A stretch of DNA of 64,000 nucleotides from Ruminococcus sp. Marseille-P6503 (GTDB lineage Bacteria; Bacillota; Clostridia; Oscillospirales; Ruminococcaceae). The notes under the pieces were generated by a model, which worked only from the letters and a program-made list of their open reading frames with translations, ran no database searches and was not told the origin of the DNA. Within the stretch, counting starts at the first letter, position 1, and each line of letters opens with the position of its first letter. The translations under genes and the position numbers were made by a program. Positions 32,745 to 41,197 of the stretch are shown here, piece after piece. The stretch is from positions 186,001-250,000 of the forward strand of contig NZ_UWPB01000002.1 in NCBI RefSeq assembly GCF_900604945.1, read 5' to 3'.

Positions 32745-33317
32745 ATGAAAACTGAAGATACAAAAGCCAAAATCGTTGATTCGGCAATAGCTCTCGGAGT
32801 AACCGTCATATGCACAGCTATCGCATTGCTTACTCCGATAAAAACAACCTCTATGAAAGTTATCGGTTCGTATGTTTCCGTCGCTGTTATCAGTCTTGCA
32901 GCGTGGAAATTTCCAAGGCGCTTCTATATCCTTGCAATGATATTTCACTTTTTTTCGGCTTCGCTCGGCTCGGTAATAAATTTATACAGATACGTCAGTT
33001 TTTACGACAAGCTTGTGCATTACCTGAGCGGTATCCTTCTCGCGGAGGCAGGAATGATCATAATTAATTACGTTTTTGAAAAACGCCTTCTGATCCATGA
33101 CAACGCCGTTAAGCTTATGTTCTCATTTTTCTTTTCGGCGGCCTGCGCCGGCTTCTGGGAAATATATGAGTTTACTGCCGACAGGATTTTAAACGCGGCT
33201 ATGCAGGGAGGAAATTCAAATACTATGGGAGATATAATATCCGGCGTTCTGGGCGCGCTGACCTACAGCGTGATGATGTATCGGGCTTATCGGAGAAAAA
33301 GAAATAACGGAACGTAA
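32745..33317 (+). CDS. DUF2238 (YjdF-like) membrane protein
   Basis: The 190-residue product has about five membrane helices. The family pattern is visible in FYDKLVHYLSGILLAEAG, FWEIYEFTADRIL and NTMGDIISGVLGAL, with conserved His, Glu and Asp inside or near the membrane. Members of this family have no firmly known function. TAAGGAGATCGCT lies before the ATG. It is a single gene with its own promoter. The 33318-33525 stretch after it holds no gene. Confidence 0.82.
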   Translation: MKTEDTKAKIVDSAIALGVTVICTAIALLTPIKTTSMKVIGSYVSVAVISLAAWKFPRRFYILAMIFHFFSASLGSVINLYRYVSFYDKLVHYLSGILLAEAGMIIINYVFEKRLLIHDNAVKLMFSFFFSAACAGFWEIYEFTADRILNAAMQGGNSNTMGDIISGVLGALTYSVMMYRAYRRKRNNGT

Positions 33318-33525
33318 GCGTATGTCAGCAGTGCTGTTCCCGTATTGACAGTGAACGGTCTTTAAAAAAGGAACCAGCGGTAATTGATAAAGCTGAACAG
33401 AAAAAAAACGAAAGACTCGTTTGCCGGCAAAAAACGGACGCCTGTTTTGCCGAATTCACACAGTATACAGAGAAAAATCAGCCGGACCTTGACGGTATCA
33501 TTTCAGATTCAACGCGTATCGCCTG

Positions 33526-33948
33526 TTATGCTTTCCAGATCATAGTGTATTCCATTTCTCCCGTAATCTCATCAGGCTGCTCTGACAGTACCGAAAAACC
33601 TTCCCTGAAATAAAACGCGGCCGCCCTCTTGTTTTTCTGATATACGCTTAACGAGAGCGTACCGTATATCTGCTTTGCATACTCTAAAAGCTGACTGCCT
33701 ATTCCGCAGGAACGGTATTCTCTATCTACAAATAACCCCGCTATATATCCGTCAGTAATACCTATAAACCCCTGTATTACCCCGGCTGTTTCACAGACGT
33801 AAACCTCCGCCTGCAGAAGCTGCTCCTGGACCGCGTCAAAATTATCCAGCCAATACTTTTCGGAAACAAAAGGGTGCGCTTCACGATTACCGTTCAGCCA
33901 TATCTTCATGACCTGCTCGGTATCTGATCTCTGAAATTCTCTGATCAT
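33526..33948 (-). CDS. GNAT-family N-acetyltransferase
   Basis: The 140-residue protein carries the GNAT fold; the acetyl-CoA loop is seen in LFVDREYRSCGIGSQLLEYAKQ (Q/RxxGxG/A variant RSCGIG). The segment FYFREGFSVL is the usual C-terminal strand-helix. It resembles YjaB/YjcF-type small acetyltransferases. The start at 33948 follows AAAGGAG. The substrate is unknown. It lies downstream of another GNAT gene, but a terminator separates them. Confidence 0.88.
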   Translation of the reverse strand: MIREFQRSDTEQVMKIWLNGNREAHPFVSEKYWLDNFDAVQEQLLQAEVYVCETAGVIQGFIGITDGYIAGLFVDREYRSCGIGSQLLEYAKQIYGTLSLSVYQKNKRAAAFYFREGFSVLSEQPDEITGEMEYTMIWKA

Positions 33949-34006
33949 CGTTCTTTCTCCTTTGCATTGTCCCTGCTTACTGGGGATAAACAGCTTTTTT
34001 ATCAGC

Positions 34007-34040
34007 AAAATCTCCGGCTCGCACCGAACCGGAGATTTTT
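34007..34040. terminator. Terminator between the two acetyltransferase genes
   Basis: AAAATCTCCGG pairs perfectly with CCGGAGATTTT around an 11-base loop, with T runs on both strands. Confidence 0.82.
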
Positions 34041-34068
34041 CATAACAACTTAAAATCTGCCAAACAGC

Positions 34069-34620
34069 CTATTCGTCTATAATTTTCATTACCGCAAGCC
34101 TGCTGAGTATCCTCCCGAGATACTCCTTCATCATGAAGTCGTATTCTTCCGCTCCTACCGCTCCGCCTATGCCAAGCAGCTCGTAAATCACGCTTGCTTC
34201 CCTTAGCTTCTGACCAAGCTCCTCAAAACCGTTTCTTTGGTAAAACTGCTTGCGCCTGACCCGTTCGCCGTAATTTTCCGCGTCAGGATCCAGCTGCTCG
34301 ATGGCAAGGAACAGCTTACGCCCCTTATATTCAGCCTTCGCCGCTTTCAGAGCCTCGCTTCCGTATCCCCTGCCTCTTTCCGATTCGGAAACGGCGAAAT
34401 AAAAAACATAGGACAAGTCCGCGTAGTTTACCACATACATCAGACCGACCCACTTGTCGCCGTCGTACAGCCCCCAGAAGTCAACGCGCTCCTTCTTTGC
34501 CTTTGCAGACAAAAGGAAAAACGGCGCCCTCTCCTCCGCCGGAAAAGCTTTTTTATAAAGCTTCTTTATCTTACGGTAATCGGACGTTTTTTTGTCCGCT
34601 TTTTTCAATTCAACGCTCAT
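34069..34620 (-). CDS. GNAT-family acetyltransferase, extended form
   Basis: The 183-residue product has the GNAT pattern with FYFAVSESERGRGYGSEAL as the acetyl-CoA site (RGRGYG) and FYQRNGFEELG in the C-terminal part. A C-terminal extension of about 40 residues is helical. GATAAAAAA only weakly supports the start; GGCAGGAG lies eleven bases before it. The substrate is unknown. It lies downstream of the sugar transferase gene, with a hairpin between. Confidence 0.85.
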   Translation of the reverse strand: MSVELKKADKKTSDYRKIKKLYKKAFPAEERAPFFLLSAKAKKERVDFWGLYDGDKWVGLMYVVNYADLSYVFYFAVSESERGRGYGSEALKAAKAEYKGRKLFLAIEQLDPDAENYGERVRRKQFYQRNGFEELGQKLREASVIYELLGIGGAVGAEEYDFMMKEYLGRILSRLAVMKIIDE

Positions 34621-34646
34621 TTTTTTATCTCCTGCCCATTATATAA

Positions 34647-34680
34647 GCCGCCGGTAAAAGTTTCAGGCACAGCCGGCGGC
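34647..34680 (-). terminator. Hairpin downstream of the sugar transferase gene
   Basis: GCCGCCGG pairs with CCGGCGGC around a loop of 18 bases. No T run follows on the minus strand, so it may be a processing or partial stop signal and not a full terminator. Confidence 0.35.
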
Positions 34681-34767
34681 GATATATCAAAACCTCTCCT
34701 GATAATCAGGCTGTCCGCTGCTGTTTCGGAAGCTGACAGCCTGTAAACCTTTCTGCCGCTCAGCAGA

Positions 34768-36177
34768 CTAAGGCTTTAAAATTTTATCAAGCTCCTCCTT
34801 CGCGCGGTGAGGATGCTCCTGACGGCGGGTTTCCAGCATTTTCGAATTTGAAACGCCTTCCGTCGCTTCGGGAACAAAGCAGGTCTTTATCGTCATAAGT
34901 ATCAGCTTGAGATCGAGCAGCATGGACTGCTGTTCGATATACATAAGATCGAGCTTAAGCTTATCATACGGCGTTGTATTGTATTTTCCCATTACCTGCG
35001 CGTAGCCTGTAAGTCCTGCCTTTACTTTAAGTCTGTAACGAAATTCCGGCATTGTTTCCTCGTATTTTTCCGCAAGCTCCGGACGCTCCGGACGAGGTCC
35101 TACAAACGACATATCTCCCTTGAGGATATTGAAAAGCTGCGGCAGCTCGTCAAAGCGTATTTTTCTTATTATCTTTCCGACAGGGGTGATACGGTCGTCC
35201 TGCTTTCCCGCAAGTCTTGCTACTCCGTCCTTTTCAGCGTCTACGATCATGCTGCGGAATTTGTATACCTTGAACACCTTTCCTTTTATAGTAAGCCTTT
35301 CTTGTGAATAAAGCACCGGACCCCGGTCGTAAAGCTTGATCGCAAGAGCCGTTATCAGCATAAAAGGCGACGCTATTACAAAAGCGATAACCGCCAGCAG
35401 CAGGTCTATAAAACGTTTTGCAAAAGCCTGCTCAAATGTAAGACCGTCGTTTCTGCTAAGCAGCAGCGGCGTATCAAAAAGATGAAATTCCTCTGCTCCT
35501 CTGATGATTATATCTGAAAGCTTGGGATTTATGTAAGTTCTTATCGACCGTTCAAGCGTGAATTTCAAAAGCTTGTTTCTCAGCTCGCTGGGCACGTCCG
35601 AAATAATGACCGCCTCGTATTTCAATATCTGTTCCTTTATCACTTCAATGTCCTCGTCGCAGCTTACCGACGAACAGATCAGATATTTATCCTGACGGTT
35701 GCTCATTTTCTGAACAAGGTCCCTGGCGTTTGCATTTCCGTAAACTATGATCATTTTTCTCGGCGGATATAGCTTTGTAAACAGCTTGTTGAAGCAAAAG
35801 CTCCACACAAAGGCAAAAACCAGTTCAGCCGCCGTAAGCATCAGCATAGGCACAATCTCCAGACGGCCGCGTCCGATAAGGCTTATCTGAACATAGGTTA
35901 TAACGTTTGTTACCATAATACCGAGGATCTGCGAACCGAATAATGCTCCGGTCTTCAGATATGATACCTTAAATCCGCTTACGCTTCTTGTCACAAGCAC
36001 ATACACCAAAGCGTATATCAGAATCAACAGTATATTTCCTCTTCTCCAGAAGGGGTCGAGCATTTTGCTGTTGTAATACTCATACCAAACATGAGCGAAC
36101 GCTTTTGAAAATGCCGCCACAATAACCAAGCCGGAAAGAAAAATCAGTATTCTTTTAAACTGCTCTTTGTTTTTCAC
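34768..36177 (-). CDS. Polyprenyl-phosphate sugar phosphotransferase (WbaP/CpsE type)
   Basis: This enzyme begins exopolysaccharide or capsule units by moving a sugar-1-phosphate to undecaprenyl phosphate. The 469-residue protein has four to five N-terminal membrane helices, a central nucleotide-binding-like domain (MIIVYGNANARDLVQKM), one more helix, and the catalytic domain with KFRSM, DELPQLFNILKGDMSFVGPRPE and GLTGYAQV. The start is probably the GTG at 36177, 12-13 bases after AAAGGAG, although an ATG 42 bases upstream lacks a ribosome site. A GT2 gene lies divergently across a palindromic region. Confidence 0.92.
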   Translation of the reverse strand: MKNKEQFKRILIFLSGLVIVAAFSKAFAHVWYEYYNSKMLDPFWRRGNILLILIYALVYVLVTRSVSGFKVSYLKTGALFGSQILGIMVTNVITYVQISLIGRGRLEIVPMLMLTAAELVFAFVWSFCFNKLFTKLYPPRKMIIVYGNANARDLVQKMSNRQDKYLICSSVSCDEDIEVIKEQILKYEAVIISDVPSELRNKLLKFTLERSIRTYINPKLSDIIIRGAEEFHLFDTPLLLSRNDGLTFEQAFAKRFIDLLLAVIAFVIASPFMLITALAIKLYDRGPVLYSQERLTIKGKVFKVYKFRSMIVDAEKDGVARLAGKQDDRITPVGKIIRKIRFDELPQLFNILKGDMSFVGPRPERPELAEKYEETMPEFRYRLKVKAGLTGYAQVMGKYNTTPYDKLKLDLMYIEQQSMLLDLKLILMTIKTCFVPEATEGVSNSKMLETRRQEHPHRAKEELDKILKP

Positions 36178-36258
36178 TGTCGTTTCGCTCTCCTTTCGTT
36201 TCAGCCGTAAAATATCCATTGTCAGCGGATATTTTTTATACTATCTTTGTCGATATAC

Positions 36259-36287
36259 AGTATAACATAGATTTGCCGGAGAATCAA
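36259..36287 (-). promoter_or_regulatory. Promoter of the sugar transferase gene
   Basis: The minus strand has TTGATT-17-TATACT about 80 bases before the GTG start. Confidence 0.7.
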
Positions 36288-36294
36288 GTGCCGT

Positions 36295-36318
36295 TTGTTA
36301 ATTACAATTAATTAACAA
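36295..36318. promoter_or_regulatory. Palindrome between the divergent polysaccharide genes
   Basis: TTGTTAATT-ACAATT-AATTAACAA has perfect 9-base arms. It lies just upstream of the minus-strand -35 and about 130 bases from the plus-strand promoter. The arms resemble Rex half-sites (TTGTTAA/TTAACAA) but the gap is 10 instead of 4 bases, so the binding protein is unknown. Confidence 0.45.
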
Positions 36319-36446
36319 CTAAAACAGTATATTGTATCCATGCACAAAAAATTTAACAAATAATAGCATATATTTATAACAATATTTTCAAGTTCAATAT
36401 GTTGAGTGTACCATTATAAACAGTCTCAAAATGCAGCAAAAAACAA

Positions 36447-36475
36447 TTGACAAAATTATGAACATATGATATACT
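36447..36475 (+). promoter_or_regulatory. Promoter of the GT2 gene
   Basis: TTGACA-17-TATACT. The -10 begins within the first in-frame ATG region (36466), so that ATG cannot be the start. Confidence 0.82.
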
Positions 36476-36525
36476 TATTAATTAAGTATAGATATCTTTC
36501 AGCCCAAACAAAAGGGGGGATATAT

Positions 36526-37371
36526 ATCAGAACCGTAAGAAAAAAATACCGGCTTCCGCCGTACAGCGTTCTTATGACGGTATATGATAAGGAGCTTCCC
36601 GCAAATCTCAACGAGAGTCTGGAAAGTATGCTGATGCAGACCTATCCGCCTGACGAGCTTGTGCTTGTTTGCGACGGAAAGCTGACCTGCGAGCTTAATA
36701 TTATCGCTAAATCCTTTGAGAGCGAATTCAAGGATATAATAAAGATCATAAGGATAGATGAAAACGTAGGCGCGGGAATGGCTAATAACGCCGGGATCAA
36801 AGCCTGCCGCTGTCCTATAATAGTAAAAATGGACTCGGACGATATTTCACTGCCCGACCGCTGCGCCAAGCAGATAATTCTGCTTGCGACGCACCCCGAG
36901 CTGGATATAGTCGGAACCTTTATCGAAGAATTCAACGGCGAAACGGGAGAAACGGTCAGCATAAAGAAAATGCCCGTAAAACAGGAGCAGATATTAAAAT
37001 ACGCCAGACGCCGCAATCCTTTCAACCGTCAGACTGTCGCTTTCCGAAAGTCAGCAGCCGAAAGTATCGGCGGTTATTCGGATATAAGATCCTGCGAGGA
37101 CTATGAATTTATCGTCAGACTGCTTCAGAGCGGAGCCGTAGGACAGAATATACCCGAGCCTTTGGTAAGATACAGGATATCCGATGAGAATTTTAAAAAA
37201 CGCGGAAGCTGGAAATATACAAAGGATTTTATAAAAGTCAGACGAATTATTCATAAAGCCGGATTTTCATCGTTTACGGATATGTTAATACCGTGCGCGA
37301 TACAGCTGGGGCTGTTTATTATGCCTTCAGGATTTACCAGATTCGCGTATAAAAAAATACTGAGAAAATAG
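36526..37371 (+). CDS. Family 2 glycosyltransferase with apparently non-canonical start
   Basis: The protein has the GT2 fold: YSVLMTVYDKELPANLNESLESMLMQ at the start, a nucleotide-sugar Asp in VCDGKLT, and the DxD-like site KMDSDDISLPDRC, then SCEDYEFIVRLL. It resembles AmsE-type transferases of exopolysaccharide loci. The only upstream in-frame ATG (36466) lies in the promoter -10 region. AAAGGGGGG at 36511-36519 is a good ribosome site but the codons after it are ATA, TAT and ATC; no ATG, GTG or TTG occurs before an ATG at 36574 that would cut into the fold. ATC at 36526 is my best guess. An assembly error is possible. Confidence 0.85.
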   Translation: MRTVRKKYRLPPYSVLMTVYDKELPANLNESLESMLMQTYPPDELVLVCDGKLTCELNIIAKSFESEFKDIIKIIRIDENVGAGMANNAGIKACRCPIIVKMDSDDISLPDRCAKQIILLATHPELDIVGTFIEEFNGETGETVSIKKMPVKQEQILKYARRRNPFNRQTVAFRKSAAESIGGYSDIRSCEDYEFIVRLLQSGAVGQNIPEPLVRYRISDENFKKRGSWKYTKDFIKVRRIIHKAGFSSFTDMLIPCAIQLGLFIMPSGFTRFAYKKILRK

Positions 37372-37413
37372 CCGTAAAACGGAATTTTTTAATAATCAGC
37401 GGAGGCGTTCAAT

Positions 37414-37857
37414 ATGGGGTTGTTTTACAGATTTAAAAAAAGAGAGCAGAAAGCAAATAATGAGGTTGAAAATAATGCCGTAAAAAACAGTAATACCGCC
37501 GTAAGCTATGCAAAAAGCTTTAAAAAACATTTCAACTATTCAAAGAAAAGCATAAACGATTTGGAAGAAATACTGGATTATTATTCAAACGATATTTCCA
37601 AAAGCAATCCAACGGAAAATCAAATATGGAGTATGGCAGTTATTTTCGGCTCATATTTAGGAGAGGTAATGTTGAAAAACGGACTTGCTGAAAAAGGTTA
37701 TAAATGGGCAAAAGACGGCTCTTCAAACATACCTTTATTAGCCGATGAAAACGGCAGCTTTATTACACCGAACGATAAGGTGTATAAAAGATTGGTAAAC
37801 GGCAAAGAAGACAGTATAATATCATTTTATGACGTTATGATGGACTGTAATAAGTAA
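37414..37857 (+). CDS. Hypothetical protein, 147 residues
   Basis: The product is hydrophilic with an Asn/Lys-rich N-terminal 40 residues and a helical domain ending in IWSMAVIFGSYLGEVMLKN and a strand region with IPLLADENGSFITPNDKVYKRL. This resembles DUF3806-like proteins by pattern, a group with unknown role that is sometimes near toxin-immunity genes. Base composition is more AT-rich than the neighbours. GGAGGCGTTCAAT lies before the ATG, 42 bases after the GT2 gene. Confidence 0.65.
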   Translation: MGLFYRFKKREQKANNEVENNAVKNSNTAVSYAKSFKKHFNYSKKSINDLEEILDYYSNDISKSNPTENQIWSMAVIFGSYLGEVMLKNGLAEKGYKWAKDGSSNIPLLADENGSFITPNDKVYKRLVNGKEDSIISFYDVMMDCNK

Positions 37858-37896
37858 TTGACGGCTCACAATTTTACTCAATCGTTTAAGCTGAAA

Positions 37897-37911
37897 TCGA
37901 AAACGTTTCCA
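37897..37911. promoter_or_regulatory. cre-like (CcpA/LacI-type) operator before the mannanase
   Basis: TCGAAAACGTTTCCA matches 13 of 15 positions of the catabolite-response element WTGNAARCGNWWWCA. It lies 35 bases before the -35 of the mannanase promoter. It could be bound by CcpA or a local LacI-family regulator. Confidence 0.5.
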
Positions 37912-37945
37912 GTTTTGAACTGATTGTAAAACCCGATAAAAGCTA

Positions 37946-37974
37946 TTGACAATGTTGTAAAGTGAGTATAAAAT
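37946..37974 (+). promoter_or_regulatory. Promoter of the mannanase gene
   Basis: TTGACA-17-TAAAAT lies about 70 bases before the start codon. Confidence 0.72.
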
Positions 37975-38042
37975 GTATCTCAGCAGCAGGTCGGAACAGC
38001 TGCAAATATCAATACAGTTAAACTATAAGGAGAAAGCGTAAA

Positions 38043-39707
38043 ATGTATCCATATGCAAAAAGAGCTGTGTCTTTTATCACGGCAATGGCGCTTACCGCGG
38101 TAATGGCGGGCTGTTCAAAGGACGATTCGTCCGGCGCTGAATCGAAGGGCGAAACGACAACTACAAGAAAAGTAATCACAACCGCTCCCGTAGTGGAAAC
38201 TCTGGGAGATCTTGATTTGTCAGACGTCCAGAACGAGAACGACGCTCCCGCGGACTTTAAATATGAAGCGGAAGCGGAAACAGGCGAGCTTTCGGGCAGC
38301 GCGTCGGTTCTCAACCAGAATTTTGTCGGCGATTACAGCGGCGACGGCTTTGTTTCCATTGCCGCCGAAGGCGACTGCGTTGAGTTTGAGATTGAATTTG
38401 AAGGCGGCGGAAGCTATGATATAACTATCATATCCGCGTCTGATAAAGAAAGCGTTTCCAATCTTATTACCGTAGACGGCGCGTCGCTTACTTCATTTAA
38501 AACAAATACGGATCAGTTCGGAGAAAATGTGGCTGCAAACGTCCTTATTCCCGAAGGAACGCATAAGATCGGCTTCAAGGCGTCCGACGGTTTGTGCTAT
38601 ATCGACAGGTTTGTTATTACTCCCGCGCAGGATCTTGATCTTTCACAGTACGAGGTAAGCAATACGCTCTGCAACCCCAACGCTACTGAGGAAACAAGGC
38701 GTCTTTACAACTTCCTGACTGACGTTTACGGAAAATATACTATTTCCGGACAGTATTCCTCGGACAATCAGGGCGCGGACAGCCGTGAATTCAAGGAAAT
38801 ATTAAAGAACACAGGCAAAACCCCCGCTATTCTCGGACTTGACCTGATGGAATCCTCTCCCAGCCGCGTAGCAAACGGTTCAGGCGGCGGAAATATGGTT
38901 CCGCTTCAGGCTATAGACTGGTGGAACAACAAGGGCGGAATAGTATCAATGTGCTGGCACTGGAACGCTCCCGAGCCGTATCTGAATTATAACGGCGGAG
39001 CCTGGTGGCAGGGCTTCTATTCAGAGTACACCAACTTCAATCTTGCCGCCGCGCTTGACGGCTCGGACCCAGACGGCTACGATTATCTGATCAGGGACAT
39101 CGACGCTATTGCGGAAATACTGATGGAGCTTGACGACAACCACGTTCCTATCCTGTGGAGACCTCTGCACGAGGGCGGCGGAGATCCCAAGTGGAAAAAC
39201 CCCTGGTTCTGGTGGGGTTCCTCCGGAGCAGACGCTTACATAGAGCTGTGGAAGCTTATGTATGACAGGCTTACAAACGTTCATAACATCAACAATCTTA
39301 TCTGGGTGTGGAACGGACAGGATCCCACATACTATCCCGGCGACGAATATGTTGATATAATCGGCTACGACCTTTATCCCGATCCTCAGGACAGCTCTTC
39401 TCAAAAGGATACCTACGATCTTATGAAAACAGTTACCGATACCAATAAGATCATCGCAATGACCGAAAACGGTTCGCTGTTCGATCCGGACGCCGCCTTT
39501 AACGACGGTTCGCGCTGGGCATGGTTCTCAACCTGGAACGGAGAGTTTACCCTGAAGGATATGCAGCTTTCAGGCGAATACACCTCTCTGGAGCTCTGGG
39601 ATAAGATTTACAACAGCGAAAGAGTCCTTACGCTTGACGAGCTGCCGGATCTGAAAAATTATCCGTTGGATACTGAAAAGTTCCTTGCGGAAAACGGCGG
39701 TCAGTAA
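38043..39707 (+). CDS. GH26 beta-mannanase lipoprotein with CBM35-like module
   Basis: This enzyme cleaves beta-1,4-mannan. The 554-residue product has a lipoprotein signal peptide (lipobox VMAGC), a Thr-rich linker, a CBM35-like beta-sandwich at about residues 75-195 (YEAEAETGELSGSASV, then GTHKIGFKASDGLCYIDRFVI), and a GH26 domain. The acid/base Glu377 is in WRPLHEGGG and the nucleophile Glu475 in MTENGS. It carries no dockerin, so it is fixed to the cell membrane and not to a cellulosome. AAGGAGAAAGCGTAAA lies before the ATG; a cre-like site lies upstream. Confidence 0.94.
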   Translation: MYPYAKRAVSFITAMALTAVMAGCSKDDSSGAESKGETTTTRKVITTAPVVETLGDLDLSDVQNENDAPADFKYEAEAETGELSGSASVLNQNFVGDYSGDGFVSIAAEGDCVEFEIEFEGGGSYDITIISASDKESVSNLITVDGASLTSFKTNTDQFGENVAANVLIPEGTHKIGFKASDGLCYIDRFVITPAQDLDLSQYEVSNTLCNPNATEETRRLYNFLTDVYGKYTISGQYSSDNQGADSREFKEILKNTGKTPAILGLDLMESSPSRVANGSGGGNMVPLQAIDWWNNKGGIVSMCWHWNAPEPYLNYNGGAWWQGFYSEYTNFNLAAALDGSDPDGYDYLIRDIDAIAEILMELDDNHVPILWRPLHEGGGDPKWKNPWFWWGSSGADAYIELWKLMYDRLTNVHNINNLIWVWNGQDPTYYPGDEYVDIIGYDLYPDPQDSSSQKDTYDLMKTVTDTNKIIAMTENGSLFDPDAAFNDGSRWAWFSTWNGEFTLKDMQLSGEYTSLELWDKIYNSERVLTLDELPDLKNYPLDTEKFLAENGGQ

Positions 39708-39735
39708 CCGTTAAAAACAGAATGCTTGTAAAACA

Positions 39736-39768
39736 GATACCCCCTCCGCCTACGGCGGAGGGGGTATC
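39736..39768. terminator. Hairpin between mannanase and metY
   Basis: A perfect 15-base stem (GATACCCCCTCCGCC and complement) has a 3-base loop between two convergent genes. T runs are short on both sides, but the stem is very stable. Confidence 0.7.
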
Positions 39769-39796
39769 ATTTATGCTTTAAATTCGATACGGCTCA

Positions 39797-41068
39797 TCAG
39801 CTGTCAATAGCCGCAAAAGCCTGTCTGAGGTCGTCAATAATATCGTCTATATTTTCAAGGCCTACTGAAAATCTGATAAGTCCTCCGTCTATTCCCGCCG
39901 CGGCAAGCTGCTCGTCTGTAAGCTGACGGTGAGTAGCCGAAGCAGGATGAAGCACGCAGGTACGGATATCTGCAACATGAACCTCGTTTGAAGCAAGCTT
40001 CAGGCTGTCCATAAACCTGACGGCAGCGCCGCGTCCTCCTTTGATAGAGAAGGAAATTACGCCGCTTGCGCCCTTGGGAAGATACTTCTGAGCAAGGCTG
40101 TAATACTTATCTCCCTCGAGTCCGGGATAGGAAACCGATTCCGCCATTCCTGTAGACTGAATAAACTTCGCCGCCTTTACAGCGTTTTCGCAGTAGCGGT
40201 CCATTCTTACGGCAAGCGTTTCAATTCCCAGATTAAGCAGGAACGACGAGTTCGCCGCAGGATAGCAGCCCAGATCTCTCATCAGCTGCATTCTCGCCTT
40301 TACGATGTACGGAGCGAAAGGATATTTTTCGGTATAGACGATGCCGTGATAGCTTTCGTCCGGCTCGGTCATGCAGGGGAATTTTCCGTTGCTCCAGTCA
40401 AATTTTCCGCTGTCTACTATAACTCCTCCGACCTGAACGGCGTGACCGTCAAGGTATTTTGAAGTGGAATGCATTACTATGTCCGCTCCCCATTCTAATG
40501 GGCGGCAGAGGTAAGGGGTAGCAAAGGTGTTGTCTATGATCAGCGGCACTCCGTTTGCATGAGCGACCTTTGCCCACTTTTCTATATCCAGTACGGTAAG
40601 AGCGGGATTGGCTATTGTTTCTCCGAACATAGCCTTTGTATTGGGCTTGAACGCAGCCATAAGCTCTTCCTCTGAAGCGTCAACGTCTACAAAAATGCAC
40701 TCTATTCCCATTTTCGCCAGAGTTACGGCAAAAAGATTTACTGTTCCTCCGTAAATTGAGGAAGAAGCCACAAAGCTGTCGCCCGCCTGACAGATATTAA
40801 GTATTGAGCAGAGGGTGGCAGCCTGTCCCGAAGAGGTGCACATTGCCGCGGCGCCGCCCTCAAGCGCGGCTATTTTCTTTTCAACCGCGTCGGTCGTCGG
40901 GTTTTCAAACCTTGAGTAGATCAGGCTTTTGGTAGGGTCGTCAAATACCGCGGCAACATCGTCGGTGGAATCGTAAACATATGTAGTGCTCTGCACTATA
41001 GGCACCACCCTCGGCTCACCGTTTTTCGGCGTATAGCCCTCATGGAGCAGCTGTGTTTCAATTTTCAT
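39797..41068 (-). CDS. metY: O-acetylhomoserine sulfhydrylase MetY
   Basis: This PLP enzyme makes homocysteine from O-acetylhomoserine and sulfide, feeding MetE. The 423-residue protein is normal length. The PLP Lys is in MHSTSKYLDGH; SRFENPTTDAVEKKIAALEGG and the Asp in IIDNTFATPYLC are family marks. The ATG at 41068 has AAAGGAC before it with correct spacing; the ATG three codons earlier is too close. Upstream lies a 101-bp multi-hairpin element that may control it. It is third after purB and a DUF4026-like gene. Confidence 0.93.
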   Translation of the reverse strand: MKIETQLLHEGYTPKNGEPRVVPIVQSTTYVYDSTDDVAAVFDDPTKSLIYSRFENPTTDAVEKKIAALEGGAAAMCTSSGQAATLCSILNICQAGDSFVASSSIYGGTVNLFAVTLAKMGIECIFVDVDASEEELMAAFKPNTKAMFGETIANPALTVLDIEKWAKVAHANGVPLIIDNTFATPYLCRPLEWGADIVMHSTSKYLDGHAVQVGGVIVDSGKFDWSNGKFPCMTEPDESYHGIVYTEKYPFAPYIVKARMQLMRDLGCYPAANSSFLLNLGIETLAVRMDRYCENAVKAAKFIQSTGMAESVSYPGLEGDKYYSLAQKYLPKGASGVISFSIKGGRGAAVRFMDSLKLASNEVHVADIRTCVLHPASATHRQLTDEQLAAAGIDGGLIRFSVGLENIDDIIDDLRQAFAAIDS

Positions 41069-41096
41069 TTCTATCATGTCCTTTCGTTATTCAACT

Positions 41097-41197
41097 ATGA
41101 ACGAGGGGCAAAGCCCCTTAGGGCTTCAGTCTGAGATTGAATCCCCGACTGAAGAACGCAGATGACCGCCGCCTAATAGGCGGGTACATCCGTTCAT
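41097..41197 (-). ncRNA. 101-bp multi-hairpin element before metY (possible cis-RNA or mobile repeat)
   Basis: The ends ATGAACG (41097-41103) and CGTTCAT (41191-41197) pair. Three hairpins lie inside: AGGGGC-AAA-GCCCCT (41104-41118), TTCAGTC...GACTGAA (41125-41153), and GATG...CATC (41161-41190) with an inner CCGCC-TAATA-GGCGG. Nearly all bases are in a nested four-way fold. It ends 28 bases before the metY start and overlaps the stop codon of the gene upstream. It matches no SAM riboswitch or T-box that I know. A palindromic dispersed repeat is the main alternative. Confidence 0.55.

Noticed and set aside
36295-36318. Rex operator between the polysaccharide genes
   Set aside because: The half-sites match but the gap is 10 instead of 4 bases, so it was kept only as an unassigned palindrome.
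36466-36468. ATG as start of the GT2 gene
   Set aside because: It overlaps the promoter: TTGACA at 36447 and TATACT at 36470 put transcription start downstream of it.
41097-41197. SAM riboswitch or methionine T-box before metY
   Set aside because: There is no SAM-I core and no T-box sequence (TGGAAC/GGGTGGAAC type) in this element, and no terminator follows.
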